48,936 nt of DNA from Tessaracoccus bendigoensis DSM 12906 (GCF_900141915.1 NZ_FQZG01000025.1:1-48936), one strand, 5' to 3'; positions 8,912-18,194 are shown, counted from the stretch's first letter. The notes: generated by a model from the letters alone, not told the origin. A program made the numbers and translations.

Positions 8912-10750
8912 TCAGGGGAGCTTGCGCGCGGCTCCCTTGTCGGCAGACTGGGCCAGCATCCCGAAGATCTTCAGCGCCGTCGACACCTCACGCTCCCGAT
9001 CCTTCGGGAACCACCCCTGTGCCTCACGCGCGGCGCGACGCTCGGCGAGGGTTTCGTCGTCGACATCGAGCCGGATCAGGCGCTCGGGGATCGAAATCGT
9101 GATCTGGTCGCCGTCCTCCACCAACCCGATCGTGCCGCCCGAGGCGGCCTCCGGCGAGACGTGCCCGATCGACAGGCCCGACGACCCGCCCGAGAACCGA
9201 CCGTCGGTGACCAGCGCGCACTGCGGCCCGAGGCCGAGGCCCTTCAGGTACGACGTCGGGTACAGCATCTCCTGCATCCCCGGCCCACCCTTCGGGCCCT
9301 CGTAGCGGACGATGACGACGTCACCGGGCTGGACCTTCTTCCCGAGGATCGCCAGCACGGCCTCATCCTGGGACTCGGTCACGATGGCCTTGCCGGTGAA
9401 CTCCCACTGCTCCTCCGGCACGCCTGCCGTCTTGACGATGGCGCCGTCGACCGCGATGTTGCCCTTCAGGACGGCAAGCCCGCCGTCGACGGTGTAGGGG
9501 TGGTCGGTGGAGCGGATGCAGCCTCCCTCGGAATCCGTGTCGAGGCTCTCCCACCGGTTCGAGGAGGAGAACGCCTCGGTGGTGCGAACGCCTCCGGGCG
9601 CCGCATGGAACAACTCGATGGCTTCTGGACGGGCCGTGCCGCCCCGGATGTCCCAGTCGGCCAGCCACTGCGCGAGCGTCGCAGAATGGACCGAGTGGAC
9701 GGAATCGTTCAGCTTGCCGCCCCGGTTCAGCTCCCCGAGCAGCGCCGGGATGCCGCCAGCGCGGTGCACGTCCTCCATGTAGTAGCGCGCCGAGTTCGGC
9801 GCGACCTTCGCCAGGCACGGCGTGACCCGCGAGATGGCGTCGATGTCGTCCAGCGTGAAGTCGACCCCGGCCTCCTGCGCGGCCGCCAACAGGTGCAGGA
9901 CGGTGTTGGTGGAGCCGCCCATGGCAACATCGAGCTTCATCGCATTCTCGAACGCGGGCTTGGTCGCGATCGACAGGGGCAGCACCGAGGCGTCATCCTC
10001 GTCGTACCAGCGCCTGCACAACTCGACGATCAGTCGCCCGGCCTCCTGGAACAGGCCCTTCCGGGCTGCCGCGGTCGCCAGCGTCGAACCGTTGCCGGGC
10101 AGCGCCAGGCCGATCGCCTCCAGCAGGCAGTTCATCGAGTTCGCGGTGAACATGCCGGAGCAGGAACCGCAGGTCGGGCAGGCGCTGGCCTCGATGCGGC
10201 CAAGTTCGTCGTCTGTGACGTTCGGGTCGACGGCCTTGACCATCGCGTCGACGAGGTCGAGCGAGGTGACCTCGCCGCCCTCCTTGATCACGGCCTTCCC
10301 TGCCTCCATCGGGCCGCCGGAGACGAACACGGCGGGGATGTTGAGCCGTAGCGCGGCCAGGAACATGCCAGGGGTGATCTTGTCGCAGTTCGAGATGCAC
10401 ACCAGAGCGTCGGCGCAGTGGGCATTGGCCATGAACTCGACGGAATCGGCGATCAGTTCGCGGCTGGGGAGCGAGTAGAGCATGCCGCCATGGCCCATGG
10501 CGATGCCGTCGTCGACGGCGATGGTGTTGAACTCGCGGCCGACTCCCCCGGCCTCGGCGATGGATTCCGCGACAAGTTTGCCCATGTCGCGCAGGTGCAC
10601 GTGGCCCGGGACGAACTGCGTGAACGAGTTCACCACCGCCACGATCGGCTTGCCCCAGTCGGAGTCCGTGATGCCCGTCGCCCGCCAGAGGGCGCGTGCG
10701 CCCGCCATGTTGCGGCCGTGGGTGGTGGTGCGGGACCGAAGCGCCGGCAT
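8912..10750 (-). CDS. ilvD: Dihydroxy-acid dehydratase
   Basis: Dehydrates 2,3-dihydroxy-isovalerate and -methylvalerate in valine, isoleucine and leucine synthesis using an iron-sulfur cluster and Mg2+. The sequence carries the family signatures: an N-terminus with [18 protein letters not shown], the cluster cysteines in [12 protein letters not shown] and [19 protein letters not shown], and [17 protein letters not shown] and [18 protein letters not shown] motifs. 612 residues is a standard length. The ATG at 10750 matches the usual start and has GGAGG eight bases upstream; the longer frame to 10780 has no support. No other ilv or leu genes are adjacent. Confidence 0.97.
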   Translation of the reverse strand: MPALRSRTTTHGRNMAGARALWRATGITDSDWGKPIVAVVNSFTQFVPGHVHLRDMGKLVAESIAEAGGVGREFNTIAVDDGIAMGHGGMLYSLPSRELIADSVEFMANAHCADALVCISNCDKITPGMFLAALRLNIPAVFVSGGPMEAGKAVIKEGGEVTSLDLVDAMVKAVDPNVTDDELGRIEASACPTCGSCSGMFTANSMNCLLEAIGLALPGNGSTLATAAARKGLFQEAGRLIVELCRRWYDEDDASVLPLSIATKPAFENAMKLDVAMGGSTNTVLHLLAAAQEAGVDFTLDDIDAISRVTPCLAKVAPNSARYYMEDVHRAGGIPALLGELNRGGKLNDSVHSVHSATLAQWLADWDIRGGTARPEAIELFHAAPGGVRTTEAFSSSNRWESLDTDSEGGCIRSTDHPYTVDGGLAVLKGNIAVDGAIVKTAGVPEEQWEFTGKAIVTESQDEAVLAILGKKVQPGDVVIVRYEGPKGGPGMQEMLYPTSYLKGLGLGPQCALVTDGRFSGGSSGLSIGHVSPEAASGGTIGLVEDGDQITISIPERLIRLDVDDETLAERRAAREAQGWFPKDREREVSTALKIFGMLAQSADKGAARKLP

Positions 10751-10839
10751 GATGGAAACCTCCAGAGAATTGGTGCGCAACCAAGATTACCCGCCAGCCC
10801 CCGACGGGCCTGCGCCTGACCATCGGCGTCCAAGACAGA

Positions 10840-10877
10840 CGACGCCCCCGGTGACCATAGGGTCGCCGGGGGCGTCG
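10840..10877 (-). terminator. Long stem-loop terminator after the GH112 phosphorylase gene
   Basis: CGACGCCCCCGGTGACC and GGTCGCCGGGGGCGTCG form a 17-pair stem (one T-G pair) with an ATAG loop, between the GH112 stop (10892) and the ilvD start (10750). Several Ts follow on the minus strand. It probably separates the two transcripts. Confidence 0.7.
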
Positions 10878-10891
10878 CGCAAGCTGCCGGC

Positions 10892-13096
10892 TCAGCCCTG
10901 CAGGTCGATCCAGCGCGACTCCATCGGCTCCAGGTCGAGCTGGAGTTCGGTGATCGCGCCGTCGCCGTCGAGCCCGGTAGCGCGGCCGCGGAGCGTGGTT
11001 GCGGCGGCCTCGGTGAGGTTGTTCATCACGAACGCCTTGCCAGCCTCCGGGAACACCGACACCTCGACGCCGACGTTGCTCGGCACCCACTGCGCGTCGA
11101 AGTCGGCCTCGCGACCCGCGGCCCAGAAGATGGCGCGGTGCAGCACGCGGGCGTTCTCGTGGCTGTAGGGCAGCCCGGCGATGTAGACGCCGCGGCCCTC
11201 ACCCTGCTGGTTGGCCGCCAACTCCACCGAACGGTTCTGAAGCCGCAGGATCTGCGTCGCGTCGCCGGTGGCGAAGATGTCGCCCGCGCCCTCACCGACG
11301 TCGAGGGCGCCCGGAAGGTCGGCGGTGATGAAGTGCTCGGGACGCTCGACGGGGTACCGGTCGGTCGACTGCGAGAAGCCCAGCTCCTTGTCGACGCCCA
11401 GGACGTCGGAGAGCTGGAAGTAGGCGCCCTGGTGCTGGACGGCGCTCGGCTCACCGATGCCGATGACGCCACCGCCGTTCGCCGCGAAGCCGCGCAGCGC
11501 GGTGATGAGGTCGTTGTCGAGCCACTGCTCGCCGCCGGAGAACGCGGTGCCGGCGGCGCCGACGTTCAGGACGACGTCGAGGTCGTCGAGCTTGCCGTCA
11601 CGCACGTCGTCGAAGCTGATGAACTGCAGGTCGAACGGGAGGCCGGCCAGCGATTCGAGCACACCGAGGTAGGAGTAGATCTGCTTGTACCACAGGGCGT
11701 GGGCGACCATGTGGGTCTGCCAGCTGCGCTGGGCGCCCCAGGCGTTGAGCAGGCCGACGCGGATGGTCGACGACTGCGGCAGATGCCCCTCACCGACCTC
11801 GTGGATGGAGCGGAACTCGTCGGCGATCTGCTCGATGCGGGCCATGAACTCGGGGAACTGCACGGCCAGCGACAGGTAGCCGCCGTAGCCGATCCGCTCG
11901 AGCGGCTTGCGTGCGATGGCGCGGCGCGCCTGCAGCCAGGACTCGTTGGCCTCGCCGAGCGGGTCACCGCCGGGCTTGAACACGTCCGGGAAGAAGTACG
12001 GCAGGAACCGGCCCTCGGAGTACCGGATGCCGGGGATGTCGGAGATCATCCGGCAGGTGGCGGCCGAGCCGACCGAGCCGACGACGCCGTCCATGCCGAT
12101 CTCGGGCCAGTACTTGCCGTAGGGCTCGGTGCCCATCCAGGTGTCGCCGAGGAACATCAGTGCTTCCTTACCGAAGCTGTGCACGATGTCGACGAGTTCC
12201 TTGACCCGGGAGCTGACGAAGCGGCTCTGGAAGTCCATCCAGTCGCTGAACACCTTCGACGGCACCCGGAACGAGTTGTTGTAGTAGCCCTCGTCGATGA
12301 AGTCCTCGGCGCGCAGCTTGTAGCCGTACTCGGCCTCGAATGCCTCCATAGCGAGCGGGGAGACGGAGGCGGAGTAGCCGAACCAGTCGACGTACTTCTC
12401 CTTGCCGAGGTCGTTGAACACGAGGGTGAAGTGGTAGAAGAACGTGGTGAAGCGCACGACGTCGACCTCGGGGCGCTCCTCGCACCACTTGCGCATCGAG
12501 GAGGTCATGAACTCCCATGCGTCGGGGTGACGGGCGTCGTAGCCGATCTCCCGGACACGCGTTGGGTCGTTTTCCCAGTTGTTGGTCGTGTAGTTGTACA
12601 TCTGCGTCGAGTCCCACACCTGCCAGGCGAGGAAGCTGACGGTGTAGACGTGGAAGGCGACCGGAGCGGCGATCGTGACGGTCACGTCCGCGCCCTCGCC
12701 GGAGACGCTCCAGCCTTCGACGGGGACGACCTCGCCCGTGGTGCGGTCGATGACCTCCCACCAGCGCTGCAGGTCACCCTGGTCAGGCTCGACCTGCATC
12801 TTGTAGTAGCCGTTCATGATGTCGATGGCCAGCGGCCCCTCGGCGGGCGCGGTGACCCGGTCGGACATCAGGTAGAAGCGCGGCCTGGCGTCCAGGTGTG
12901 CCAGGGCGAACTCCTGGTTGCCGCGGGCCGGGAAGTACGTCTCGTACACCTTGACCCCGAGCTGGGAGGTGATCTCGGGCAGCCAGGTGCCGTCCGAGTT
13001 GCGAACCGCATCGGCGCCGAGCCGATCCAGGATCTGGGGGAGCTGGTCGTCCATACCCTGCTCGATCGGCAGGGTGACGCGTCCGCGCACGTTCAT
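10892..13096 (-). CDS. lnpA: 1,3-beta-galactosyl-N-acetylhexosamine phosphorylase (GH112)
   Basis: Cytosolic phosphorylase splitting galacto-N-biose or lacto-N-biose with phosphate into galactose 1-phosphate and GalNAc or GlcNAc. Recognised by its 734-residue length and full-length resemblance to GH112: N-terminal MNVRGRVTLPIEQGMDD, PARGNQEFALAHLDARPRFYLMS-like segment, the barrel stretch VVRFTTFFYHFTLVFNDLGK, FLGDTWMGTEPYG, and a C-terminal beta domain. There is no signal peptide. In bifidobacteria it works with an ABC importer, an N-acetylhexosamine kinase and GalT/GalE; none is next to it here. The ATG at 13096 has AAGGA ten bases upstream. Cutibacterium has a GH112 enzyme (GnpA), consistent with the inferred family. 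Which disaccharide is preferred cannot be judged. Confidence 0.9.
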   Translation of the reverse strand: MNVRGRVTLPIEQGMDDQLPQILDRLGADAVRNSDGTWLPEITSQLGVKVYETYFPARGNQEFALAHLDARPRFYLMSDRVTAPAEGPLAIDIMNGYYKMQVEPDQGDLQRWWEVIDRTTGEVVPVEGWSVSGEGADVTVTIAAPVAFHVYTVSFLAWQVWDSTQMYNYTTNNWENDPTRVREIGYDARHPDAWEFMTSSMRKWCEERPEVDVVRFTTFFYHFTLVFNDLGKEKYVDWFGYSASVSPLAMEAFEAEYGYKLRAEDFIDEGYYNNSFRVPSKVFSDWMDFQSRFVSSRVKELVDIVHSFGKEALMFLGDTWMGTEPYGKYWPEIGMDGVVGSVGSAATCRMISDIPGIRYSEGRFLPYFFPDVFKPGGDPLGEANESWLQARRAIARKPLERIGYGGYLSLAVQFPEFMARIEQIADEFRSIHEVGEGHLPQSSTIRVGLLNAWGAQRSWQTHMVAHALWYKQIYSYLGVLESLAGLPFDLQFISFDDVRDGKLDDLDVVLNVGAAGTAFSGGEQWLDNDLITALRGFAANGGGVIGIGEPSAVQHQGAYFQLSDVLGVDKELGFSQSTDRYPVERPEHFITADLPGALDVGEGAGDIFATGDATQILRLQNRSVELAANQQGEGRGVYIAGLPYSHENARVLHRAIFWAAGREADFDAQWVPSNVGVEVSVFPEAGKAFVMNNLTEAAATTLRGRATGLDGDGAITELQLDLEPMESRWIDLQG

Positions 13097-13178
13097 GTTT
13101 GTATGGTCCTTCGACGGTGAAACTTCGACTCCTCAGTCTCCCAACCGGCTACCGTGATGGCCGCATTCCTGAGCGAAT

Positions 13179-13204
13179 CGCGAAACTGGAATGATCATTT
13201 CGCG
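13179..13204. promoter_or_regulatory. Inverted repeat upstream of lnpA, possible operator
   Basis: CGCGAAA (13179-13185) and TTTCGCG (13198-13204) are perfect inverted copies separated by 12 bases, about 85 bp upstream of the lnpA start and just past the 3' end of the sulfurtransferase gene. Spacing fits a dimeric regulator, but no regulator is known from this sequence. Confidence 0.35.
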
Positions 13205-13236
13205 TGCGTGTTCGCTCACACAACCAGAGGTTCCGC

Positions 13237-14055
13237 TCAGCTCCCCTGTTCGTCGCCGACGGCGGCGGGTCGCTCGGTCGCGCTGTACTGCGACCAGGAG
13301 CCTGGGAACAGGCGTCCGCGTCCAAGCCCGGCGTATTCGAGGGCTATCAGGTTGTGGCACGCGGTGATGCCTGATCCGCACGTCGAGATCACCGATCCGG
13401 CGTCGGCGATGTCTGCGAACCGCCCGCGCAACTCCTCTCGGGACCTGAAGCGCAGGTCGTCTGTCAGGTTGCCCAGGTAGGGGAAGTTGCGCGCCCCGGG
13501 GATGTGTCCGGCCCGCGGGTCGAGTGGCTCGGTTTCGCCGCGGTAGCGCTCCGCGGCCCGGGCGTCGATGACGAAAACCCCGGTGGCCGCCTCGTCGATG
13601 TCAGCCAGCGCCTCGGCCGGCCAGGGACGGGGGGTGAACTGGGTGGAGGCTGGCATCGGCGACTCGGTCTTGAGTGCTCCTCGCCATGCTTGGATCCCCC
13701 CGTCGAGGAGGGCGGCATCGTGGCCGAGGATGCGCAGGAGCCACACGAGTCGGGCGGCCATCGCTCCCCCGGCGTCGTCATAGGCGACGACCGTGGTGTC
13801 GTCGCCGATCCCGCAGGCGGCGAGCCCGGAGGCGAAACGTGCAGGGTTGGGAAGCGGGTGGCGGCCGCGTTCCTTCGACGGCGGGTCGGCCAGAACGACG
13901 TCGAGGGAGACGAACACCGCTCCTGGGATGTGACCGGCACGGTAGGCGTCGGCCCCGGAACGCCCGTCGAGGTAGGCGCGGACATCGGCGACCACAACGT
14001 CGGGATGGGACACGAGCCATTCCTGGCTGACGACTGGAGCGATCATGGGCGCCAT
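13237..14055 (-). CDS. sseA: Thiosulfate/3-mercaptopyruvate sulfurtransferase (two rhodanese domains)
   Basis: Transfers sulfane sulfur from thiosulfate or mercaptopyruvate to thiophilic acceptors in the cytosol. Two rhodanese domains are visible: an inactive N-terminal one (SHPDVVVADVRAYLDGRSG, AGHIPGAVFVSLD) and a catalytic C-terminal one (FVIDARAAERYRGE, AGHIPGARNFPYLG) ending in the active loop STCGSGITACHN, whose CGSG-T-AC pattern is typical of mercaptopyruvate sulfurtransferases. The 272-residue length is normal. A second ATG at 14046 could be the true start. It is the last clearly chromosomal gene before the first island. Confidence 0.92.
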   Translation of the reverse strand: MAPMIAPVVSQEWLVSHPDVVVADVRAYLDGRSGADAYRAGHIPGAVFVSLDVVLADPPSKERGRHPLPNPARFASGLAACGIGDDTTVVAYDDAGGAMAARLVWLLRILGHDAALLDGGIQAWRGALKTESPMPASTQFTPRPWPAEALADIDEAATGVFVIDARAAERYRGETEPLDPRAGHIPGARNFPYLGNLTDDLRFRSREELRGRFADIADAGSVISTCGSGITACHNLIALEYAGLGRGRLFPGSWSQYSATERPAAVGDEQGS

Positions 14056-14087
14056 GCTACGGCTTCGCGGTTACCAGCAGTATGGCG

Positions 14088-14139
14088 CGACACCAGCGAA
14101 AACGCTCGACACCAGCGAAGTGGGCGCGACACCAGCGAA
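14088..14139. repeat. Three direct copies of CGACACCAGCGAA, probable insertion-sequence end remnant
   Basis: Copies at 14088-14100, 14107-14119 and 14127-14139 (19-20 bp apart, about two helical turns) begin immediately upstream of sseA, where island sequence starts. Multiple short direct repeats are typical of transposase-binding sites at IS21-type ends, but no transposase gene is present, so identity is inferred. Confidence 0.5.
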
Positions 14140-14320
14140 ACCTTGATACCTCACCTACGCGAGTCGTTGCGACTCGACAATCAGGTCACAAGGCTAAACG
14201 CATTTGTCAGCTACCAGTTCTCATCCAGTTGTCAGTCCAGCTCTCACAGGCCATGTGCCAGTGACGAGTTCTCGTTGACTCGGGCGACGTTGCGCGCTCT
14301 CACCACAAGGACTGCCGAAG
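14140..14320. other. Non-coding junction: hairpin and phased CCAGTTCTCA-type repeats
   Basis: No gene seen. CGAGTCG (14160-14166) pairs with CGACTCG (14170-14176) around TTG. Three near-identical units CCAGTTCTCA, CCAGTTGTCA, CCAGCTCTCA start at 14214, 14225 and 14237 (11-12 bp period). These look like further mobile-element ends or protein-binding repeats. Confidence 0.4.
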
Positions 14321-14749
14321 GGGTCACTTTTCCTCGACCTGCTCAATACCGAGCAGGACCGCATCGCCCGCCGGCTGGCCTTCCTCGAAACACAGATCGA
14401 AACAGGCGACATCGAGTACGACCGCGCCAAGGCACACCTGGACGACTGCCTGGCCCTCGCCGGAGACTGCCACGCGCTCTGCATGAGCCTCGACGACTCC
14501 CTACGGCGAACCGCCAACCAGGCCTTCTTCGACAAGCTCTACGTCACCACCGACGACCAGATCGACGGCCAACCAGGCGAGCCGTTCAACGTCTTCTTCA
14601 ACCCAGACGTGCAACGACTCGCCCTCCACCTGTTGGCAGAGGACGAGTCGGGAACTCAAACTTCGTTCGTCGTGGGTTTGAACAACGAACATCTGGTGGA
14701 GCTCAGGGGGCACGTGTCGAACTCCGCGCCTTCAGGAATCACCTGGTGA
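14321..14749 (+). pseudogene. C-terminal remnant of a large serine recombinase
   Basis: The open frame from about 14321 reads through LDLLNTEQDRIARRLAFLE, IEYDRAKAHLDDCLALAGDC, CMSLDDSLRRTANQAFFDKL and EPFNVFFNP. This matches the coiled-coil and tail of large serine recombinases, including the intact integrase of the second island (ARAHLDDALGLLANC, RRLCNQAFFTKVF, RPFEMLLDP). The catalytic N-terminal domain, recombinase domain and zinc ribbon are absent, and there is no start with an RBS, so this is a dead 3' fragment. The tail after about 14640 diverges from the family. It marks an older insertion at this locus, between sseA and the Rep module. Confidence 0.7.
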
Positions 14750-14883
14750 TGACGGGCTGGCTCCTGGCGGCGTGAGTGGCGACCGGTGCGCGATGATCCG
14801 GCGAACGCAGCCTGTTGATTCGTGGCGATTTTCGCTAGAATGGGAGGTGCCGCTCATGGAGCACACGGGCGGAGGCGCAGACC

Positions 14884-14953
14884 CTCGGTTGGTGACCGAG
14901 CAGCCGCGAGCTGATCTGCGTGGCAGGCGGTGAGCCTCCCTGACGGTGGAGGC
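14884..14953 (+). promoter_or_regulatory. Structured leader upstream of the HTH/Rep genes
   Basis: Two stem-loops lie in the 236-base gap between the recombinase remnant and the HTH gene: CTCGGT/ACCGAG (14884-14889, 14895-14900) and GCCTCC/GGAGGC (14934-14939, 14948-14953). This is where copy-number control or a promoter for the rep operon would be expected; nothing more specific is visible. Confidence 0.35.
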
Positions 14954-14985
14954 AGATTCCGGATTGGCCTGAGCCGGGACGTGCG

Positions 14986-15354
14986 GTGTGCATTCGCTTG
15001 CGCATCAGCGAGGCCACCGTGGCGTCACAGCCCATTCACGACCGTCAACCTGTCCGTCGGCCCCTCCCCGAGCGGGAGTGGCTCACCCTCACCGAAGTAG
15101 TCGAACTCGGCTACGGCTCCCATTGGACGCTGCGTCAGCGCATCAAGCGCGGGGAGCTGGCTGCCGCCAAGATCGGCAATCTCATCAAGGTCCGCCGCGA
15201 GGACCTCTCCGCTCTGGTCGTCCCCATCGAACCGGCGGAGCCCACGTTCGCCGATGTCGAGGCTGCGGTCGAGCGGATCGTCGCAAGCGCTCCCCCGTTG
15301 ACCGACGAGCAGTGCCGTCACCTCGCCTCCCTGTTCGGGGGTGCGTCGTCGTGA
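14986..15354 (+). CDS. Small helix-turn-helix DNA-binding protein (excisionase-like)
   Basis: A 122-residue protein with a central winged-helix/excisionase-type segment (EWLTLTEVVELGYGSHWTLRQRIKRGELAAAKIGNLIKV, residues about 30-68) of the kind used by Xis and MerR-like binding proteins. It may act as recombination directionality factor or as regulator of rep. Its TGA overlaps the GTG start of rep (GTGA at 15351-15354), so the two are translationally coupled. The start is uncertain: GTG at 14986 lacks an obvious RBS, and GTG at 15019, preceded by GAGG, would give 111 residues. Confidence 0.65.
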   Translation: MCIRLRISEATVASQPIHDRQPVRRPLPEREWLTLTEVVELGYGSHWTLRQRIKRGELAAAKIGNLIKVRREDLSALVVPIEPAEPTFADVEAAVERIVASAPPLTDEQCRHLASLFGGASS

Positions 15355-17651
15355 CTCCTCTGGGCCCGACCCCCTCCCCCGACCTGGAGGGGACGACTAC
15401 GACCCCCCAAAAGGGAGTGGGCTCTCCCGACGCTGTCGTCGAAAACCCGGTCCTGGAGGGGGCGCTTCTTGCTGATGGAAAACGGACAAACGGACGCACG
15501 GTGTTCGACCAACCCCAGGAATCACTCTCTGACCAGGCATTAGACGCGCGCGACTCCTTGGGTTCGCGCGCGTCCGTTTCGGAAACGGACGCAGATTTGG
15601 GCGCAGTGTTCTCCGATACGGACGCTGCCCTCGTAGAGGCAGTCGACTACGCCGATTTCGACATCCCGGGGGCCGACGAGAACGACGACGTGAGTCCGTT
15701 CGTTATCGAGTCGACGCCGGAGCAGGTGGCCGAGGCGGAGGTCTTCTTCGAGGCGGCGAAGGAGAAGGAGACCCGCGAGCAGAAGGCTCGCGCCCGGATG
15801 CGCTCTCGCGTGGTGTCGATCATGCAGTACCGCGCCCACCCCAAGACGGGCGAGGTGATGATGACTCAGGAGCAGATCGAGGCAGGGCTGAGGACGCTCG
15901 GGCCCTGTATCCACCGGGTGGCCTACATCTGGCACCTTTTCGATCGGCTCGTGGATGTGGACGAAGGCACCGAGCAGCCGGTCTGCTGCGGACTCAAGGG
16001 CCCGCATGTTCACATCGTGATCTGGTTCACCGAGGATCGGCCGACGATCCGTGCGGTTTCCGATGCGTTGTGGGTGCCGTCTGCCAGGGTGCAGCCGCCG
16101 AAGGAGATTGCCGCTCAGGAGGGAACGGAGCTGCACAAGGGTCGGAACGCTGCGGAGAAGGCGTTTTTCGACCTCGCGGAGTACTTGACTCATGAGTCGA
16201 GGGGCGCGAACGCTATCCAGGGTGTGAACCAGCCGGAGCGCTACTACCTGGTCGATCGTGCCCAGCCGGGCAAGCCCGGTAAGTACCAGTACGGGCGCGG
16301 CCGGGTGGTGGCGAACTTCGACTTCAGCGCTTCACTGGACGCCCACATGGCGGGTCGGGTTCGGGCGGCCGACGGCGGCCAGACCTTGCGCCAGCGCAAG
16401 ATCAAGTTGCGCCGTGCCGTGATGGACGGGATGGAGCTGGTCGAGGCCCGGGAGAAGGACCGGGATGCCTACGCTGATGATCTTCCTCGGCTCCGGGAGC
16501 TTGCTCGTGAGTACGCCGAGCTCAGCGGCAAGAAGGTTGCCGAGCAGATCGGCCCCGTGTGGCGCAAGAGCTTTGTTCTGGCGGCTGGGCCGACGCGCCA
16601 GGGGAAGGACTTGGTGCTCGGCGAGTTGGGGTCGCAGCTCGTGTGGATGGCCGGTCTCGCCGGATGTGATTGGCGCGTGGTCAAGCCCGCTGGTCGCAAC
16701 AGTTTGGAGGGTATTGGTCGTGCTGAGGTGGTGCACCACGAGGATATGCGCCACAAGCTGGTGCCTGACTATGACGAGGGGTTGCGCTACTTCGATCCGA
16801 ACCAGGCCGTCGAGGCCGCGACGCGGTTCCGGAACACCGCCGCTCCGACGCCGCGGGCGATCATGGCGTCGACGAGTGAGACGTTGCTCTCGCTGGGCGT
16901 GACGATGAAGCGTCGTGCCAGTTCCGAACATCTGGCTGAGCTGGCGAGCGATCACAAGACGGCACCGAGGGTCGCCGTGGACATCGACGAGTTCCTCTTC
17001 CGCATCGGGTGGTATCTGGAAGTCTCCAAGCCTGACGACGCCGGGGACGACGTGGATCGGATTCGTGAGGGCATGTTGGTGTCGATCTTCCGGGTACGGG
17101 AGTCGGCTGGGGAGCCACGGATCGAGCGGGCCTACACGCGCGGCGGCGACTGGATCGGGAACGTATGGACCCGCCATGAGTTGGAGCCGGTCGCCGTGAT
17201 CAAGGGATGCACTGAGGCCGCGCGGTTCCTCGCCATCTCGATCATCCAGGAGCGCAATCAGGACGTCGCGGAGTCCATCCCTGTCGAGCAGATGCACGAA
17301 CTGGCGACAAGCCACGCACAGATCGAAGGGGATGCTCGGGAGCGGGCTCAGCAGCGCGAGATCGAGCGCATGCAGCAGGAGCTCGCTGATGCCGAGCGCG
17401 CCAAGCGCCGGGAGGAGGCCGAACGAGCAAGGCGTGCGGCGGAGGTCGAAGAGCACGAGCGGATGCGGTCTGTCTGCACTTGCGAGCGGTTCCCCGTTTC
17501 AGCCTGGGATGCACACGAGGACGAGTGTCCTTTGTTGTCCGCCGAGGAGCGCGAGCAGCGGGCGGGCGAGAAGCAGCGGATCGCGGACGAACGGCTGGCA
17601 GAGATTCGCAAGAACGGACTCGTGCTTGACGTGCCCGAGTCGCGGCACTGA
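15351..17651 (+). CDS. Replication initiator: HUH endonuclease fused to a helicase domain
   Basis: Probable rolling-circle initiator of the mobile element, 766 residues from the coupled GTG. Residues 1-145 are acidic and low complexity. The HUH nickase follows: SIMQY (about 156-160), the metal-binding HVHIVIWF with His219 and His221, and EYLTHES with the candidate catalytic Tyr278, as in pMV158-type Rep_2 proteins. A P-loop ATPase comes next: GPTRQGKD (413-420, Asp where Ser/Thr is usual), VVHHEDM (Walker B, about 460) and IMASTSE (about 503), an order like superfamily 3 helicases. A charged coiled coil (about 660-710) ends in a CTCE...H...C cluster that could bind zinc. The longer upstream frame lies over the HTH gene and is not used. 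It is followed by a coiled-coil gene and the relaxase. Confidence 0.8.
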   Translation: MTPLGPTPSPDLEGTTTTPQKGVGSPDAVVENPVLEGALLADGKRTNGRTVFDQPQESLSDQALDARDSLGSRASVSETDADLGAVFSDTDAALVEAVDYADFDIPGADENDDVSPFVIESTPEQVAEAEVFFEAAKEKETREQKARARMRSRVVSIMQYRAHPKTGEVMMTQEQIEAGLRTLGPCIHRVAYIWHLFDRLVDVDEGTEQPVCCGLKGPHVHIVIWFTEDRPTIRAVSDALWVPSARVQPPKEIAAQEGTELHKGRNAAEKAFFDLAEYLTHESRGANAIQGVNQPERYYLVDRAQPGKPGKYQYGRGRVVANFDFSASLDAHMAGRVRAADGGQTLRQRKIKLRRAVMDGMELVEAREKDRDAYADDLPRLRELAREYAELSGKKVAEQIGPVWRKSFVLAAGPTRQGKDLVLGELGSQLVWMAGLAGCDWRVVKPAGRNSLEGIGRAEVVHHEDMRHKLVPDYDEGLRYFDPNQAVEAATRFRNTAAPTPRAIMASTSETLLSLGVTMKRRASSEHLAELASDHKTAPRVAVDIDEFLFRIGWYLEVSKPDDAGDDVDRIREGMLVSIFRVRESAGEPRIERAYTRGGDWIGNVWTRHELEPVAVIKGCTEAARFLAISIIQERNQDVAESIPVEQMHELATSHAQIEGDARERAQQREIERMQQELADAERAKRREEAERARRAAEVEEHERMRSVCTCERFPVSAWDAHEDECPLLSAEEREQRAGEKQRIADERLAEIRKNGLVLDVPESRH

Positions 17652-17710
17652 TTTCAGATCTGCCCACCCCGGAGATGGGCACCGGACTGTATCAACCGAA
17701 GGAGACGATC

Positions 17711-18082
17711 ATGATCAAGACCAAGACCGCAGCAGAACTCAAGGCCGAGCGCGCCAAGCTCAACGCCCAGATTCGGGCCGCCGAGCGGGCCGAGAAGAAG
17801 GCGGCAGCGCGGGCGTTCATCGACGCCAAGCACTCCCTCGGGGAGTGGTTGGCGGACTCGCTCGGAGCGACCTCGGCGGAGGAGGTCGAGGCCCTTCGGC
17901 GGGCCGTCGATCTCGACCACACCCGGGAGCGGCTCACCGCCCAGGGCGGTGCCGAGGACGGGCACGAGGAGGCGACCTCGGGCGATGGTTCGGTGGTCGA
18001 TTATTCGCCATCGTATGAGGCCACCGACGGCTACGGCGAGGTCGGGATCTCGACCACCTCGACGGACCCCTACGGGTCCTGA
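17711..18082 (+). CDS. Small charged coiled-coil protein, probable mobilisation accessory
   Basis: A 123-residue protein whose N-terminal half is a Lys/Glu/Ala-rich helix (AAELKAERAKLNAQIRAAER, EKKAAARAFIDAKHSLGEWL) and whose C-terminal half is acidic and disordered. The ATG at 17711 has GGAG six bases upstream; the frame extends to 17675 without an RBS. Its position between rep and the oriT-like hairpins and relaxase suggests a MobC-like DNA-binding helper, but no family motif is certain. Confidence 0.6.
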   Translation: MIKTKTAAELKAERAKLNAQIRAAERAEKKAAARAFIDAKHSLGEWLADSLGATSAEEVEALRRAVDLDHTRERLTAQGGAEDGHEEATSGDGSVVDYSPSYEATDGYGEVGISTTSTDPYGS

Positions 18083-18194
18083 AGTGGTCGAGATGGCGAC
18101 TGTCGCAAGGCCCCACCGGGACCTCGATCCCGGCCACCCGGCGTTGCCGCCCGCACCGAAGCCGAGGCCCCAGTGGGGCGTCGGCGGAGGTGCC

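Noticed and set aside
11138..13120. Plus-strand open frame of 660 codons opposite the GH112 gene
   Set aside because: Antisense shadow of a well-supported enzyme; composition is Val/Asp/Gly-rich and unlike a folded protein.
14088..14246. CRISPR array
   Set aside because: Repeats are only 10-13 bp with 1-7 bp between them, and no cas genes are present.
14988..15350. Rep start at 14988
   Set aside because: This segment is a shadow of the HTH gene; the GTG at 15351 overlaps the HTH stop and gives a coupled start.
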